Part shown: in pieces, positions 7,776 through 15,541 of the stretch
Layout of the letters: the number at the start of each line of letters is the position of its first letter
How positions within the stretch are numbered: the stretch's first letter is position 1
Origin: UM-FILTER-38-24 sp041663205
Lineage (GTDB): Bacteria; Patescibacteriota; Gracilibacteria; UBA1369; LOWO2-01-FULL-3
Assembly: GCA_041663205.1 (NCBI GenBank)
Contig: JBAZQZ010000006.1
Location: 1 to 64,000 of the forward strand
Length of the DNA stretch: 64,000 bases
Reading direction: 5' to 3'
Made by a program: the position numbers and the translations under genes
Notes under the pieces: model-generated
Told to the model about the DNA's origin: nothing
The model's input: the letters and a program-made list of their open reading frames with translations, nothing else
Database searches by the model: none

Positions 7776-7815
7776 TCGTTTCTATACGAAGTGTTTTCGT
7801 ATAGAAACGTCTGGG
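7769..7815 (-). other. attI-like site 5: R box plus perfect palindrome
   Basis: GGCTAAC (7769-7775) is followed after one base by a perfect palindrome: CGTTTCTATACGAA (7777-7790), a 5-nt loop GTGTT and TTCGTATAGAAACG (7796-7809). On the recombinase side, GTCTGGG replaces a normal GTTRRRY box. Its position next to the recombinase and the loss of one R box suit an attI-like primary site or a recombinase-binding site. The 14-bp arms with a short spacer also resemble tyrosine recombinase core sites in general. Confidence 0.55.
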
Positions 7816-7920
7816 GGGAGTATATGCGAACACTGAGGATTTTGCCATCAACTTTTGGATTTTATGAAAATTTTAAAAAAAATTTAGGAATATTTTAAGT
7901 CGTGGGTGTACAAGGAGAAT

Positions 7921-8739
7921 ATGGATTATTCTTTTCACCTAAATCAGGCCGAGCGGGAGCTTATTATCAGGAATTACAGTCCAAAGACTAAGAAGGCTTA
8001 TTTGGCTTGCTTGAGGGAGTTTTTCAATTTTGTTGGTGGAGATGTTTCGTCTTTGGATGCGGAAATCGTGAAAGATTTTTTGAAACAAAAACATTTGAAA
8101 AATTATGCGCCGGAGACCGTAAATCTTTATCTCAATGCCGTTAAGTTTTTTTATAGAGATGTTATTAAATGCTTTTGTAAAATTGATATAAAATTTGCAC
8201 GGCGACCTCTTAAACTTCCTGTTGTTTTGGCGAAAAATGATATTTTGAAGATTATTGATTCTATCAAAAATTTGAAACATCGACTTATGATTTCTTTGGC
8301 TTATGGAGCGGGTCTTCGGGTTAGCGAGGTTGTAAAAATCAAGATTAAAGATTTAAATTTTTCGGAGAAAATGGTTTACATAAGACAGGCGAAAGGCAAT
8401 AAAGACAGGATTACCATTTTACCTGAAAAGTTGTTGCCTTATTTGATGGATTTTGTAGCAGGAAGAGATAAAAATGATTTTCTTTTTGAAAGCGAACGAG
8501 GCGGACGGCTTACCACTCGGACCGCACAAAAAATCTTTAGTAACGCACTTTTGAAGGTCGGCGTTTTTTGTGATGCAACTTTTCACAGTCTCCGGCATAG
8601 TTTTGCCACTCACCTGCTTGAAAATGGTACTGATATCCGCTACATCCAAACACTTTTGGGACATCAAAATATCCGCACTACGCAGAGATATACTCAGGTT
8701 TCGGGGGCGAGCATAAGGAACATTAAAAGTCCGCTTTGA
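7921..8739 (+). CDS. Xer-type tyrosine recombinase (array integrase)
   Basis: The 272-residue tyrosine recombinase has an N-terminal SAM-like DNA-binding domain (about 1-90: YSPKTKKAYLACLREFF ... NLYLNAVKFFYRDV). The catalytic domain has Arg I in GAGLRVSEVV, Lys in GKGNKDR-like AKGNKDR, HSLRHSFATHLL (His-x-x-Arg), GHQNIRTTQRY (His/Trp position) and catalytic Tyr in RYTQV. Between the strand after NKDR and HSLRH there are only about 60 residues, so the extra segment of typical integron integrases is absent. I chose ATG 7921; an in-frame GTG at 7906 is also possible (AAGGAG lies between them). It diverges from the cassettes. Confidence 0.92.
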   Translation: MDYSFHLNQAERELIIRNYSPKTKKAYLACLREFFNFVGGDVSSLDAEIVKDFLKQKHLKNYAPETVNLYLNAVKFFYRDVIKCFCKIDIKFARRPLKLPVVLAKNDILKIIDSIKNLKHRLMISLAYGAGLRVSEVVKIKIKDLNFSEKMVYIRQAKGNKDRITILPEKLLPYLMDFVAGRDKNDFLFESERGGRLTTRTAQKIFSNALLKVGVFCDATFHSLRHSFATHLLENGTDIRYIQTLLGHQNIRTTQRYTQVSGASIRNIKSPL

Positions 8740-8753
8740 GGCCGAAATTTATC

Positions 8754-8981
8754 TTATTTTCTTCTTAATTTGTCATATTCTTCCATCGATAATTGGATGT
8801 CGTTGAGGAGTTTTCGTAGGAGACCTCTGCTGATGTCTTTATTGTGAACAGGAATTACAGTACTTCTACCATCGGCGTGTTTAAAGAACACATGTGATCC
8901 TTCTGCATCTCTTTGATCAAATCCAAGTTTTTGAAGAATTTTGATGAACTTTTTTGGCTTGATTGGGACTAGCTTAGGCAT
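8754..8981 (-). CDS. hicA: HicA-type mRNA interferase toxin
   Basis: The 75-residue protein has the HicA fold signature: KPKKFIKILQKLGF, then GSHVFFKHADG with the catalytic histidine, TVIPVHNKDISRGLLRKLLNDI at the end. HicA cleaves mRNA after release from HicB. It overlaps hicB by 8 bp (hicB first, hicA second). Its stop lies 15 bp from the stop of the convergent recombinase gene. Confidence 0.93.
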   Translation of the reverse strand: MPKLVPIKPKKFIKILQKLGFDQRDAEGSHVFFKHADGRSTVIPVHNKDISRGLLRKLLNDIQLSMEEYDKLRRK

Positions 8982-9201
8982 GTGATAATTCGAAGTTTTG
9001 GATACCTATAAAACGGCTTTTTTGAATTGCTTTCTTATCCAAGTTACGCAAGCATAATTTTGCAACTTCTGTTAAATTTTTTAACATTTCTTGTTGTGTA
9101 TCCCCTTGTGCATGACAATTTGGAATAGATGGTAATGAACCTATGTACACGCCGTCCTCATCTTGTTCAATAAAAACCATGAATTGTATTTTTTTATCCA
9201 T
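8974..9201 (-). CDS. hicB: HicB-type antitoxin (short)
   Basis: The 75-residue protein has the partial RNase H fold typical of HicB (FMVFIEQDEDGVYIGSLPSIPNCHAQGDTQQEMLKNLTEVAKLCL). It lacks a long C-terminal DNA-binding domain, so it is a short HicB. It is the first gene of the hicBA operon and neutralises HicA. Confidence 0.92.
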   Translation of the reverse strand: MDKKIQFMVFIEQDEDGVYIGSLPSIPNCHAQGDTQQEMLKNLTEVAKLCLRNLDKKAIQKSRFIGIQNFELSHA

Positions 9202-9327
9202 ATTTTTTAGTTAGTATTTGTGTGTGTCATGATAGCAGAAAAATAATTTAAGGCAAAGTTATTGAGGCAGTTTTTTATATTCTCGAGCAAATTTTGAGCT
9301 GTAAATTATCTCCATAGGAGACGGATA

Positions 9328-9531
9328 TTACCTCAAATCTTTTAATGATTTCAATACTTTCCCTTTGCCTGCAGATATTTCAAGCCTGCTTTCGTTAAGT
9401 TCTTTTAAAAGTTTGCCTTCCTGCCATTCCCTCAGTAAGTAGCGAAAAAATTCGCTGATTGAGGAATAAGAACCTGTTTTAACAGCGATTCTTACAGTCT
9501 TGGCCATAGGAGAGGGAAGAGAAATATTCAT
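9328..9531 (-). CDS. ParD-like ribbon-helix-helix antitoxin, orphan
   Basis: Starting at MNISLPSPMAKTV (9531), the product is about 67 residues: a short beta strand, then the RHH pair (VRIAVKTGSYSSISEFFRYLLREWQ). This matches ParD/CopG-type antitoxins. An upstream frame reaches 9621, but those codons give an unlikely Cys/Tyr-rich leader. No ParE/RelE toxin adjoins it, so it may be an orphan antitoxin or may act on a neighbouring toxin. Confidence 0.75.
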   Translation of the reverse strand: MNISLPSPMAKTVRIAVKTGSYSSISEFFRYLLREWQEGKLLKELNESRLEISAGKGKVLKSLKDLR

Positions 9532-9632
9532 TACTTCACGCATATGGTTAAACAAATTAAGCTGTAATAGTTTGTAATATTTTGTATTACAACAATAGCA
9601 TAGATCAGAAGATCTAGTCAAAGACTTTTATT

Positions 9633-9656
9633 CAAAATATTAAAAGTCCTCTTTGA
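9633..9656 (+). pseudogene. Stub of an integrase 3' end (copy B)
   Basis: The 24 nt encode QNIKSPL-stop in one frame. About 19 of 21 bases match the last codons of the recombinase at 8719-8739 (RNIKSPL-stop). It sits 3 bp before the stop of the convergent higA gene, the same arrangement as the intact recombinase and hicA. Confidence 0.5.
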
Positions 9657-9659
9657 ATG

Positions 9660-9974
9660 TTAAGCCAAGACGAGCTTTGAAGTGTCCAGGGGTTTTATTT
9701 CAAAATCCGGTTTTTTGGATAGTTTTTCGGACTCAATCTCCAGATTGTAGCGGGATTGGAGGTTTAGCCAAAATTGGGCGGAAGTTTTGAAATATTTGCT
9801 GAAACGAAGTGCTGTGTCCGCCGATATAGCTCTTTCCCCGTGGACTATTTCATTTATTCTTCTTGCCGAAACTCCGATGTCTTTTGCAATTTTGTATTGA
9901 GAAATACCAAAAGGCTTCATGAATTCTTCCGTTAGAATTTCTCCGGGAGTGATTGGTGATATTTTTTTTGACAT
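9660..9974 (-). CDS. higA: HigA-type antitoxin (HTH)
   Basis: The 104-residue Xre-family protein carries the HigA signature: PGEILTEEFMKPFGISQYKIAKDIGV, INEIVHGERAISADTALRFSKYF, AQFWLNLQSRYNLE. It is the second gene of the operon, 3 bp after higB, which is the usual inverted HigBA order. It should neutralise HigB and autorepress. Confidence 0.93.
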   Translation of the reverse strand: MSKKISPITPGEILTEEFMKPFGISQYKIAKDIGVSARRINEIVHGERAISADTALRFSKYFKTSAQFWLNLQSRYNLEIESEKLSKKPDFEIKPLDTSKLVLA

Positions 9975-9977
9975 ATT

Positions 9978-10262
9978 TTATTTGTGATAATTTGTTATTT
10001 CCACCTCATTGGCTTCTCCGTTTTTCCACTCAAAGCAGATTCTCCATTTGTCATTTATTCTTATGCTGTATTGCCCTTTCCTGTCCCCTTTCAATTGTTC
10101 CAAGTGATTTGATGGTGGAATACGTAGGTCATTTATTGACATTGCCGCATCCAGCATCCATAGCTTTCTCATTGATATTCTTTGAATTTCAGGTGGCAAT
10201 TTTCGAGACGGTTCTCTGTCAAATACTTTCTCCGCCTCTTTGTCCTTGAAACTCTTAATCAT
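9978..10262 (-). CDS. higB: HigB-type (RelE superfamily) toxin
   Basis: The 94-residue protein (MIKSFKDKEAEKVFDRE ... LEQLKGDRKGQYSIRINDKWRICFEW ... VEITNYHK) is a classic HigB/RelE ribosome-dependent mRNA interferase. The C-terminal block YSIRINDKWRICF includes the basic catalytic face. It is the first gene of higBA; palindromic operator-like sequences lie immediately upstream. Confidence 0.94.
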   Translation of the reverse strand: MIKSFKDKEAEKVFDREPSRKLPPEIQRISMRKLWMLDAAMSINDLRIPPSNHLEQLKGDRKGQYSIRINDKWRICFEWKNGEANEVEITNYHK

Positions 10263-10264
10263 AT

Positions 10265-10304
10265 TAACGTGGTACGTTATTATTGTAGCGCGTTACTAGC
10301 GCGC
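10265..10304 (-). promoter_or_regulatory. Candidate HigA operator (two inverted repeats)
   Basis: TAACGTGGTACGTTA (10265-10279) is a near-perfect inverted repeat. GCGCG-TTACTAG-CGCGC (10288-10304) is a second one. Both lie in the first 45 bp upstream of higB, where HigA normally binds. This is position- and symmetry-based inference. Confidence 0.4.
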
Positions 10305-10409
10305 AGTCAATATTATTTATTAGCAAAATTAAAGATCTTATACAAGCTCTTGTTGTAAAAAAAGTGTCGTTGGAATTACGACGACAGGGATGTTTTACTC
10401 TTGTTGTTT

Positions 10410-10475
10410 CGCATAACTCAGAGGTATATTCAGGTTTCGGAGTCAAGCATTCGGAATATTCAAAGTCCGCTTTGA
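10410..10475 (+). pseudogene. Stub of an integrase 3' end (copy C)
   Basis: The 66 nt translate to RITQRYIQVSESSIRNIQSPL (split by nothing), matching the recombinase tail RTTQRYTQVSGASIRNIKSPL including the catalytic Tyr. About 54 of 66 bases agree and the reading frame and stop are preserved. Homology stops abruptly upstream. It ends 6 bp before the stop of the convergent hepT gene. Confidence 0.75.
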
Positions 10476-10480
10476 GTAAG

Positions 10481-10822
10481 TTATTTTAAGAGTTGAATAA
10501 TTTCAGTGATTTGTTTTTTTAAGCCAGGGAGGTCTTCTTGTACCGTCTTCCACACAACATTTATGTTTGTGCCGAAATATTCGTGGATAAGAATATCTCT
10601 CATCCCCGCAATGTCTCTCCACGCAATTTTTGGGTATTTTTTTCTAAAAGGCGGTGGAAGATTTTTAACTGCTTCTCCGATGATTTCAAATTTCCTAATG
10701 ACCGCGTCTTGCATCATTTTTGCTTTTGCAAATTTCTCTTTCGTCTGTCCCCTTGTGTATTTTTCTATGTCTTCTATGCTTTCTATGACATGTCCCAGAA
10801 AAATTTTAGGATCTTTTTTCAT
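10481..10822 (-). CDS. hepT: HepT-type HEPN ribonuclease toxin
   Basis: The 113-residue DUF86/HEPN protein shows the catalytic RX4HXY motif as RDILIHEYF. The preceding helices are FLGHVIESIEDIEKYTRG and AVIRKFEIIGEAVKNLP. It pairs with the nucleotidyltransferase MntA, with a 17-bp overlap. In known HepT/MntA systems MntA AMPylates HepT near this motif to silence it. Confidence 0.93.
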   Translation of the reverse strand: MKKDPKIFLGHVIESIEDIEKYTRGQTKEKFAKAKMMQDAVIRKFEIIGEAVKNLPPPFRKKYPKIAWRDIAGMRDILIHEYFGTNINVVWKTVQEDLPGLKKQITEIIQLLK

Positions 10823-11099
10823 ATATAATTTTTTGTTCCTGTAGAATGATTTTTTTTAGACGGTGATTTATGCCTCCATACGTTATGAGGTCTACTTTTC
10901 TTTCCAGCTTATCTTCCAATTCCAATTTCATGTTTGACAATTGAAGCAGAGTAACTTCATTTTTGAATTTTACTAAAATATCAACGTCGCTTGTCTTTTT
11001 TTCCTTTTTTGTGGCAAATGATCCAAAAATTGCTATTTTTATTGCACCTCGGCGTTGTAACGTGGGAACGATCTGTTTTTTTAATGTTTGGACTGTCAT
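10806..11099 (-). CDS. mntA: MntA-type nucleotidyltransferase antitoxin
   Basis: From MTVQTLKKQ (11099), the 97-residue minimal nucleotidyltransferase carries the GSX10DXD active site as GSFATKKEKKTSDVDIL and the third acidic residue in KVDLITYG. Twelve upstream codons (to 11135) form an unlikely hydrophobic leader, so the internal Met is preferred. It is the first gene of the mntA-hepT operon. Confidence 0.92.
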   Translation of the reverse strand: MTVQTLKKQIVPTLQRRGAIKIAIFGSFATKKEKKTSDVDILVKFKNEVTLLQLSNMKLELEDKLERKVDLITYGGINHRLKKIILQEQKIIYEKRS

Positions 11100-11226
11100 G
11101 TTTTGATTATAACAAAGAAACAAAAAAATCGCCAAATTTTGGGCATGTTAATTCTTTAAATCAAATTCTGTGGACAAAAGGCTCTGTTTCTTATACGATG
11201 GCCAAAAGACCTAAATTTTTTAGTAT

Positions 11227-12252
11227 ATGGGAAATATAAAAGATTATAAAATCGCGACTCTCGGAAGCCATACTGCGCTCCAGATACTGAAGGGAGCCAA
11301 GGATGAGGGGTTTTCCACGATTTGTATTTGTGAAAAAGGGAGGGAAAGGCCTTACAAATCTTACGGAGTTTGTGATGAAATTATTGTTATAGACTCTTTC
11401 AAGGATTATTTCAAAATTGAACCTGAGCTGATTAAGAAAAATGCGATTGTTATCCCTCATGGATCGTTTGTGGCTTATATAGGGACAGACAAAGTGATGG
11501 ATATAAAAGCCATGCATTACGGCACAAAAGCGATTTTGGATTGGGAATCGGACAGAACTAAAGAGCGACAATGGCTTAGTGCCGCCAAAATAAGACTTCC
11601 AAAAGTATTTAAAACTCCTGAAGAAATAGACAGACCTGTGATTATAAAATTTCATGGAGCGCATGGTGGCAAAGGATATTTTTTGGCAAATTCTCCGAAA
11701 GAATTTCACGAGAGATATGAATCCTACAAAGGCAAAGAAGGGCATGAGAGATATGCGATTCAGGAATATATCGTCGGAGTTCCCGTATATACACATTATT
11801 TTTACAGCAGATTGACCGGGGAGCTTGAGGTTATGGGCTTTGACAAGCGCTACGAGTCAAATGCGGATTCCATCGGAAGGATTGCGGCGAAAGATCAGGT
11901 GGAAGTCGGGATCAGAACCACCTACACGATTGTCGGAAATTCTCCTTTGGTTTTGCGAGAATCGCTTCTCCCGGAAATTTTTGAGATGGGAGACAGAGTT
12001 GTTGAAGCCTCAAAAGAGATTGTGGATGGCGGGCTTTTCGGCCCTTTCTGCCTTGAAGGAATCATTGATCCGGAACTTAATTATTATGTTTTTGAAATTT
12101 CGGCAAGAATTGTCGCGGGCACAAATCCTTACATAGAAGGCTCTCCTTACACGTGGCTGAAATACAACGAGCCGATGAGCACTGGACGCAGACTGGCCAG
12201 AGATATTAAAATGGCGATAGAACAAGATAAGCTTTCGGCTGTTCTTGGATAA
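11227..12252 (+). CDS. purP: PurP-type FAICAR synthetase (copy 1)
   Basis: The 341-residue ATP-grasp protein resembles the archaeal formate-dependent AICAR formylase PurP (AICAR + formate + ATP to FAICAR). Visible features are the N-terminal IATLGSHTALQILKGAKDEGF, an ATP-grasp Lys/Gly loop (VIIKFHGAHGGKGYFLA), and LTGELEVMGFDKRYESN and YVFEISARIVAGTNPY near the end. The length is near the archaeal family's. It is the first of two tandem copies, 18 bp apart. This is an archaeal-type alternative to the PurH transformylase, part of which is also encoded in the window. Confidence 0.88.
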   Translation: MGNIKDYKIATLGSHTALQILKGAKDEGFSTICICEKGRERPYKSYGVCDEIIVIDSFKDYFKIEPELIKKNAIVIPHGSFVAYIGTDKVMDIKAMHYGTKAILDWESDRTKERQWLSAAKIRLPKVFKTPEEIDRPVIIKFHGAHGGKGYFLANSPKEFHERYESYKGKEGHERYAIQEYIVGVPVYTHYFYSRLTGELEVMGFDKRYESNADSIGRIAAKDQVEVGIRTTYTIVGNSPLVLRESLLPEIFEMGDRVVEASKEIVDGGLFGPFCLEGIIDPELNYYVFEISARIVAGTNPYIEGSPYTWLKYNEPMSTGRRLARDIKMAIEQDKLSAVLG

Positions 12253-12270
12253 TTTTTAACTTTTATAGTA

Positions 12271-13458
12271 ATGATCGGACAAAAAGACATTTTGGAAATT
12301 TTGAAAAATTACGATCTGAAAAATCTGACGATTGGCGTGCTTGGCGGACACAGCGCTTTGGATGTTTGTGCGGGAGCGAAAAAATATGGATTTAGAACTG
12401 TCGCTGTTTGTCAAAATGGCAGAGACAAGACATATTCCAAGTATTACAAAACTCGCGAGGACGGACGCGGATGTATAGATGAAGTGATTTTGGTGGATAA
12501 ATTTTCGGATATTATAAATGAAGATGTGCAGGAACGTCTTCGGGCGATGAATACGATTTTCATTCATAACAGGTATTTCTGGGTTTACTTCAAGGATTTC
12601 AAAGATTTTGAAGACAAGTTTAAAGTGCCGGTTTTCGGGCTTAGGGAAGGCGTAAAACTTGAGGAGAGGGATCAGCCTAAAAACCAATATTATCTTCTTG
12701 AAAAGGCGGGAATAAGAATGCCGAAGATTGTAAGAAAAGGTGGTGAAAAATTGAGTTATGAAGAGACTAAAAAATTGTTGGACGAACATTTTTCTTCTGA
12801 TAAAAGTCCGCTGATTGTAAAAGTGAATGAGGCGATAAGGGGATACGAAAGAGCTTTTTTCGTGATTACAAATACTGATTCTTATTTTTCTGTCAGTGAA
12901 AAAATGATAAAAGAAGGCAAAATAAATCAGAAAGATTTGGACAACTGCGTGATAGAGGAATTTATCATCGGCGCGCAAATAAATTTCAATTATTTCTACT
13001 CCCCTCTTACGGGTGAACTTGAAATTATCGGCACCGATATGCGAAGACAGACTTCTTTGGACGGGTTTTTGAGATTAAATGCGGGGACACAGATGGAGCT
13101 TTTGAATGCCGGATATGCACCTTCGATGATTGAAACGGGACACGTGGCTTGTACTACGAAAGAATCAATTTTGGAAAAAGCCTTTGAGGCAGGTGAAAAA
13201 TTCGTGGCAACTTTGAAAAAAGAGGTCGCGCCCGGAATCATAGGCGCTTTTGCTCTGCAAGGAGCCATCGCGGCATATGAAGGCAAAGAAGAATTCGTGG
13301 TTTTTGATGTTTCAATGAGAATTCCGGGATCCCCCGGCACCAGATTTACGCCTTGCACAACATATCTTTACGGAGAGAGTGTGAGTTTTGGGGACAGGAT
13401 TGCAATGGAGGTGAAAGAGGCGGGGAAATCTGGTAGAATTGGTGAGATTTTAACTTAA
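12271..13458 (+). CDS. PurP-like protein (copy 2, divergent paralog)
   Basis: The 395-residue paralog of the upstream gene has a matching N-terminus (IGVLGGHSALDVCAGAKKYGF) and ATP-grasp region (LIVKVNEAIRGYERAFFV). It also has LTGELEIIGTDMRRQTS and a C-terminal VFDVSMRIPGSPGT. It is about 55 residues longer and lacks the Gly-rich ATP loop of copy 1 (EAIRGYERA instead of GAHGGKGY). Some archaea also carry PurP paralogs of uncertain role. It may have a different substrate or act with copy 1. It ends 3 bp before the next gene. Confidence 0.8.
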   Translation: MIGQKDILEILKNYDLKNLTIGVLGGHSALDVCAGAKKYGFRTVAVCQNGRDKTYSKYYKTREDGRGCIDEVILVDKFSDIINEDVQERLRAMNTIFIHNRYFWVYFKDFKDFEDKFKVPVFGLREGVKLEERDQPKNQYYLLEKAGIRMPKIVRKGGEKLSYEETKKLLDEHFSSDKSPLIVKVNEAIRGYERAFFVITNTDSYFSVSEKMIKEGKINQKDLDNCVIEEFIIGAQINFNYFYSPLTGELEIIGTDMRRQTSLDGFLRLNAGTQMELLNAGYAPSMIETGHVACTTKESILEKAFEAGEKFVATLKKEVAPGIIGAFALQGAIAAYEGKEEFVVFDVSMRIPGSPGTRFTPCTTYLYGESVSFGDRIAMEVKEAGKSGRIGEILT

Positions 13459-13461
13459 ATT

Positions 13462-14757
13462 ATGAAAGTATTATTACTCGGCGCAGGCAGGAGCAAAAGG
13501 ATGAAGCCAATAGAAGATAAGAATTTTTTGAATTTTTTGGGCAAGCCTTTGATTGAGTGGCAACTTGAACTTTTGAAAAGTGCGGGATTTGATGAGGTGG
13601 TTATTGTCGGAGGAAAGCATAATCTTGATAAGCTTGTTTCGTGTGGAAAGAGTTTGGGAATGGACGTTTCTATAATTGAGCAGAAAGATTTGGACATGGG
13701 AATGTGCGGAGCGGTTTTGGCGGCGAAAGATATCATCGGGAACGAGCCGGTTTTGATTTTCAGCAGTAATGATGTTGTTGAAAAATCGGCTTTTGAATTG
13801 ATTAAAAAGGCTTATGACGAAAACGGCGCGGAGGGATATTTGCTTGGAAAAGTTGTGGAGGAATATTTCCCGGGAGGGTATTTGGAAACTTCAAAAGACG
13901 GATTTGTGAAAAATATTGTTGAGAAGCCCGAAGTCGGCAAAGAGCCCAGCAATTTGGTGAATTTGGTTGTGCATGTTCACAAAGATTTTCAAAAGTTGGT
14001 GACGTATTTGGAAAAGGCGAAAAGCAAAAATGATGATTTGTACGAAGTGGCTTTGGCGGATATGATTAAAGGTGGCGTGAAGATAAAGGCGGTTGAATAT
14101 AACGGCTTCTGGCAGCCGATAAAATATCCTTGGCATGTAAATAAAGTTTTCAAATTTTTCTTCGGGTTGAGCGAAAAAAAGATCGCGAAAAGCGCTCAAG
14201 TTTCTAAAAATGCTGTCGTGAAAGGAGAGGTGATTATCGGAGAAAATGTGAAAATTTTGGAGGGTGCGATTGTGAACGGGCCGGTTTATATCGGGGACAA
14301 CAGCGTGATTGCGAATAATTCGCTTGTTCGCGAAAGTAATATCGGAAAAGATTGCGTAATCGGTTTTAGTACGGAAATCGCGAGAAGTTTTCTTGGAGAC
14401 GGTGTTTGGACTCACAGCAACTATGTCGGGGACAGCGTGATCGGAAATAATGTTTCGTTTGGCGCGGGAACTGTGACGGGCAATTTAAGGCTTGATGAAG
14501 GGGAGATTTCGGTTGATTTTGACGGCAAAAAAGTCATGACTGGGGGAAATAAATTCGGGTTGGTGACAGGAGACGATATTCGCGTCGGAATAAATACGAG
14601 TTTTATGCCGGGGATCAAAATCGGCAGTGGCAGTTTTATCGGCGCGGGGCTTACCGTCGTGCAAAATATCCCTGAAAAAAGTTTTGTCAGCGGAGAAATA
14701 AATCTAAAAATTACTGAAAATAAAATTAAAAAAATATCATGCCGAAACTCTCTATAA
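13462..14757 (+). CDS. Sugar nucleotidyltransferase with left-handed beta-helix
   Basis: The 431-residue bifunctional-looking protein starts with a nucleotidyltransferase domain (LLLGAGRSKRMKPIEDK, FLGKPLIEWQLELLKSAGFDEVVIVGG; about 1-235). It ends in hexapeptide repeats (about 240-420: AVVKGEVIIGENVKILEGAIVNGPVYIGDNSVI...) typical of GlmU- or mannose-1-phosphate guanylyltransferase-like enzymes. It probably makes an NDP-sugar for the adjacent glycosyltransferase, whose start it overlaps by 19 bp. The exact sugar cannot be read. Confidence 0.85.
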   Translation: MKVLLLGAGRSKRMKPIEDKNFLNFLGKPLIEWQLELLKSAGFDEVVIVGGKHNLDKLVSCGKSLGMDVSIIEQKDLDMGMCGAVLAAKDIIGNEPVLIFSSNDVVEKSAFELIKKAYDENGAEGYLLGKVVEEYFPGGYLETSKDGFVKNIVEKPEVGKEPSNLVNLVVHVHKDFQKLVTYLEKAKSKNDDLYEVALADMIKGGVKIKAVEYNGFWQPIKYPWHVNKVFKFFFGLSEKKIAKSAQVSKNAVVKGEVIIGENVKILEGAIVNGPVYIGDNSVIANNSLVRESNIGKDCVIGFSTEIARSFLGDGVWTHSNYVGDSVIGNNVSFGAGTVTGNLRLDEGEISVDFDGKKVMTGGNKFGLVTGDDIRVGINTSFMPGIKIGSGSFIGAGLTVVQNIPEKSFVSGEINLKITENKIKKISCRNSL

Positions 14758-15527
14758 CGATTGTGAATTTCAATCAAAAATATTTTCCACGGTTTTGCGT
14801 TGAGGCCTTGAAAAAGAGCAAAACAAATTTTGAGTTTGAAATAATTTTTTGCGATAACGCGTCCACTGACGACAGCGTAACATACTTAAGGGAAGCCGTT
14901 TCTCGAGGCGAAATAAAGCTCGTTGAGCCCGGAAAAAATCTCGGATACGGGAGCGGGCACAATTTTGCTGCGAAGGTCGCGACAGGTGAATATATTTTGA
15001 TTTTGAATACCGATATTACCGTTGAGGAAGACACTTTGCAGAAGCTCGTGGACTATTTGGAAACACACAAACATGTCGGCATGGTCGGGCCGAAACTCAT
15101 GTACAACAGCGGCGAGGTTCAGCAGTCTTGCAGACGAAATTTTAGGTTTTTTGATTTGTTTATCAAGCGATCTTTTTTGCGAAAAGTCTGGCCGTTTAAA
15201 AAGAGGTACGAGAAATATATAATGTTTGATTTTGACCATAACAAAGAGCAGGAAGTGGATTTGATCACCGGCGCTTTTATGGTGATGCCGAGAAAAGTTT
15301 TTGATGAAATAGGCGGTTTTGACGAGAGATATTTTTTGTTTATGGAGGATTTTGATTTGTGCAGAAAAACAATAAAGGCCGGATATAAAGTCGTATATTT
15401 CCCTGAGGCGAAAGCCATGCATTATCACAAAAGGCTTAGCGACGGCTCATTTTTTAAATTAATTTTCAGTAAAATTTCTTGGCTCCATTTGGCCAGCGCG
15501 ATCAAGTATCATTTGAAATGGAGATAA
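14739..15527 (+). CDS. GT2-family glycosyltransferase
   Basis: The 262-residue GT-A protein has LSITIVNFNQKYF at the N-terminus, the nucleotide-binding CDNASTDDS, the DxD-like NTDI and ITGAFMVMPRKVFDEIGGFDERYFLFMEDFDLC (acceptor/metal motif). This is typical of rhamnosyl- or mannosyltransferases that build surface glycans. No membrane helix is present. It overlaps the upstream nucleotidyltransferase, so the two are co-expressed. Confidence 0.9.
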   Translation: MPKLSITIVNFNQKYFPRFCVEALKKSKTNFEFEIIFCDNASTDDSVTYLREAVSRGEIKLVEPGKNLGYGSGHNFAAKVATGEYILILNTDITVEEDTLQKLVDYLETHKHVGMVGPKLMYNSGEVQQSCRRNFRFFDLFIKRSFLRKVWPFKKRYEKYIMFDFDHNKEQEVDLITGAFMVMPRKVFDEIGGFDERYFLFMEDFDLCRKTIKAGYKVVYFPEAKAMHYHKRLSDGSFFKLIFSKISWLHLASAIKYHLKWR

Positions 15528-15541
15528 GTATAATTTGAGAT

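Larger units (their letters stand above)
5352..8739 (-). mobile_element. Integron-like gene cassette array with tyrosine recombinase
   Basis: Five palindromic sites (at 5352, 6186, 7094, 7525 and 7769) separate three minus-strand gene cassettes and one ORF-less cassette. The recombinase gene lies at the right end and points the other way. This is the layout of an integron: integrase divergent from cassettes, one gene per cassette in one orientation, and a site after each gene. Site ends carry RYYYAAC/GTTRRRY-like boxes (GCCTAAC, GTTAGGC, GTTAGAC). L arms differ in sequence between sites but are self-complementary within each site, as in attC. The recombinase is Xer-like rather than a typical IntI, so 'integron-like' is the safest term. 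Confidence 0.72.
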
